Assembly: GCA_946538445.1 (NCBI GenBank)
Contig: CAMNGO010000140.1
Location: 1-5,608, forward strand
Direction of reading: 5' to 3'
Length of the DNA stretch: 5,608 bases
Source of the DNA: an uncultured Lachnospiraceae bacterium
GTDB taxonomy: Bacteria; Bacillota; Clostridia; Lachnospirales; Lachnospiraceae
In this document: one piece after another, positions 5,549 to 5,608 of the stretch
Layout: every line of letters begins with the position of its first letter
How positions within the stretch are numbered: position 1 is the first letter of the stretch
Notes under the pieces: generated by a model
Database searches by the model: none
Seen by the model: only the letters and a program-made list of their open reading frames with translations
Told to the model about the DNA's origin: nothing
Made by a program: the position numbers and the translations under genes

Positions 5549-5608
5549 ATGAAGAACTATCGTTATATGGAAAGAAAAAAACAGACGGGTCGCAGGATAG
5601 GATTCTGG
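5549..5608 (+). CDS. N-terminal fragment of next gene, possibly signal peptidase I (lepB)
   Basis: An ATG at 5549 is preceded by GAGGG (5537-5541) with 7 bases of spacing, and the frame stays open for 20 codons to the window edge. The fragment begins MKNYRYMERKK and is strongly basic, ending in GFW. A basic cytoplasmic N-terminus ahead of a membrane anchor would fit signal peptidase I, which often follows rplS in Clostridia (order rplS-lepB-ylqF-rnhB). No catalytic or hydrophobic segment lies inside the window, so the identity rests on gene order alone. No strong promoter is visible between the rplS terminator and this start. Confidence 0.6.
   Translation, partial: MKNYRYMERKKQTGRRIGFW

Noticed and set aside
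1..5608. Mobile element, CRISPR array, toxin-antitoxin or defence system
   Set aside because: No transposase, integrase, direct-repeat array or defence gene is present; the window is filled by conserved housekeeping genes in a standard order.

Overview
The window reads as a housekeeping chromosomal segment of a Clostridia-type Firmicute, most likely a Lachnospiraceae gut bacterium. That placement is inference from the gene order ylxM-ffh-rpsP-khpA-rimM-trmD-rplS, the protein wording (for example the LLEYPQYTRP segment of TrmD), strong AGGAGG-type ribosome binding sites, sigma-A-like promoters and moderate GC content. All genes lie on the + strand and are closely packed.

Layout. The left edge (1-921) is the 3' two thirds of rarA, a replication-associated AAA+ ATPase. 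It overlaps by one base (TGATG) a small gene for an 86-residue protein with two predicted membrane segments (921-1181). A new transcription unit then begins at a promoter matching the full sigma-A consensus (TTGACA, 17 bp, TATAAT; 1200-1228), whose -35 box lies inside a perfect 18-bp inverted repeat. It drives ylxM (1273-1629) and ffh (1645-3000), the protein side of the signal recognition particle. A 117-bp gap with a two-copy imperfect repeat and dyad symmetry leads to rpsP (S16, 3118-3363) and khpA (KH-domain RNA-binding protein, 3381-3611). A 115-bp gap with two strong stem-loops precedes rimM (3727-4230) and trmD (4236-4976), which sit 5 bp apart. A 159-bp gap with two candidate promoters precedes rplS (L19, 5136-5483), which ends in an intrinsic terminator. 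The right edge holds the first 20 codons of another gene, possibly signal peptidase I.

The genes form a translation and protein-export cluster. YlxM and Ffh serve co-translational membrane targeting; S16, L19, RimM and KhpA serve ribosome assembly and RNA handling; TrmD makes m1G37 in tRNA. The non-coding signals fall where product dosage should change: stem-loops between the abundant S16 and the scarce RimM/TrmD, and fresh promoters before the abundant L19. The arrangement resembles the differentially expressed E. coli trmD operon.

I see no mobile element, CRISPR array, tRNA, rRNA or defence system, and nothing that amounts to a new biological system. The points most worth a second look are the intergenic repeat before rpsP, the paired stem-loops before rimM, the operator-like dyad on the ylxM-ffh promoter, and a Glu in TrmD where E. 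coli has its catalytic Asp169.
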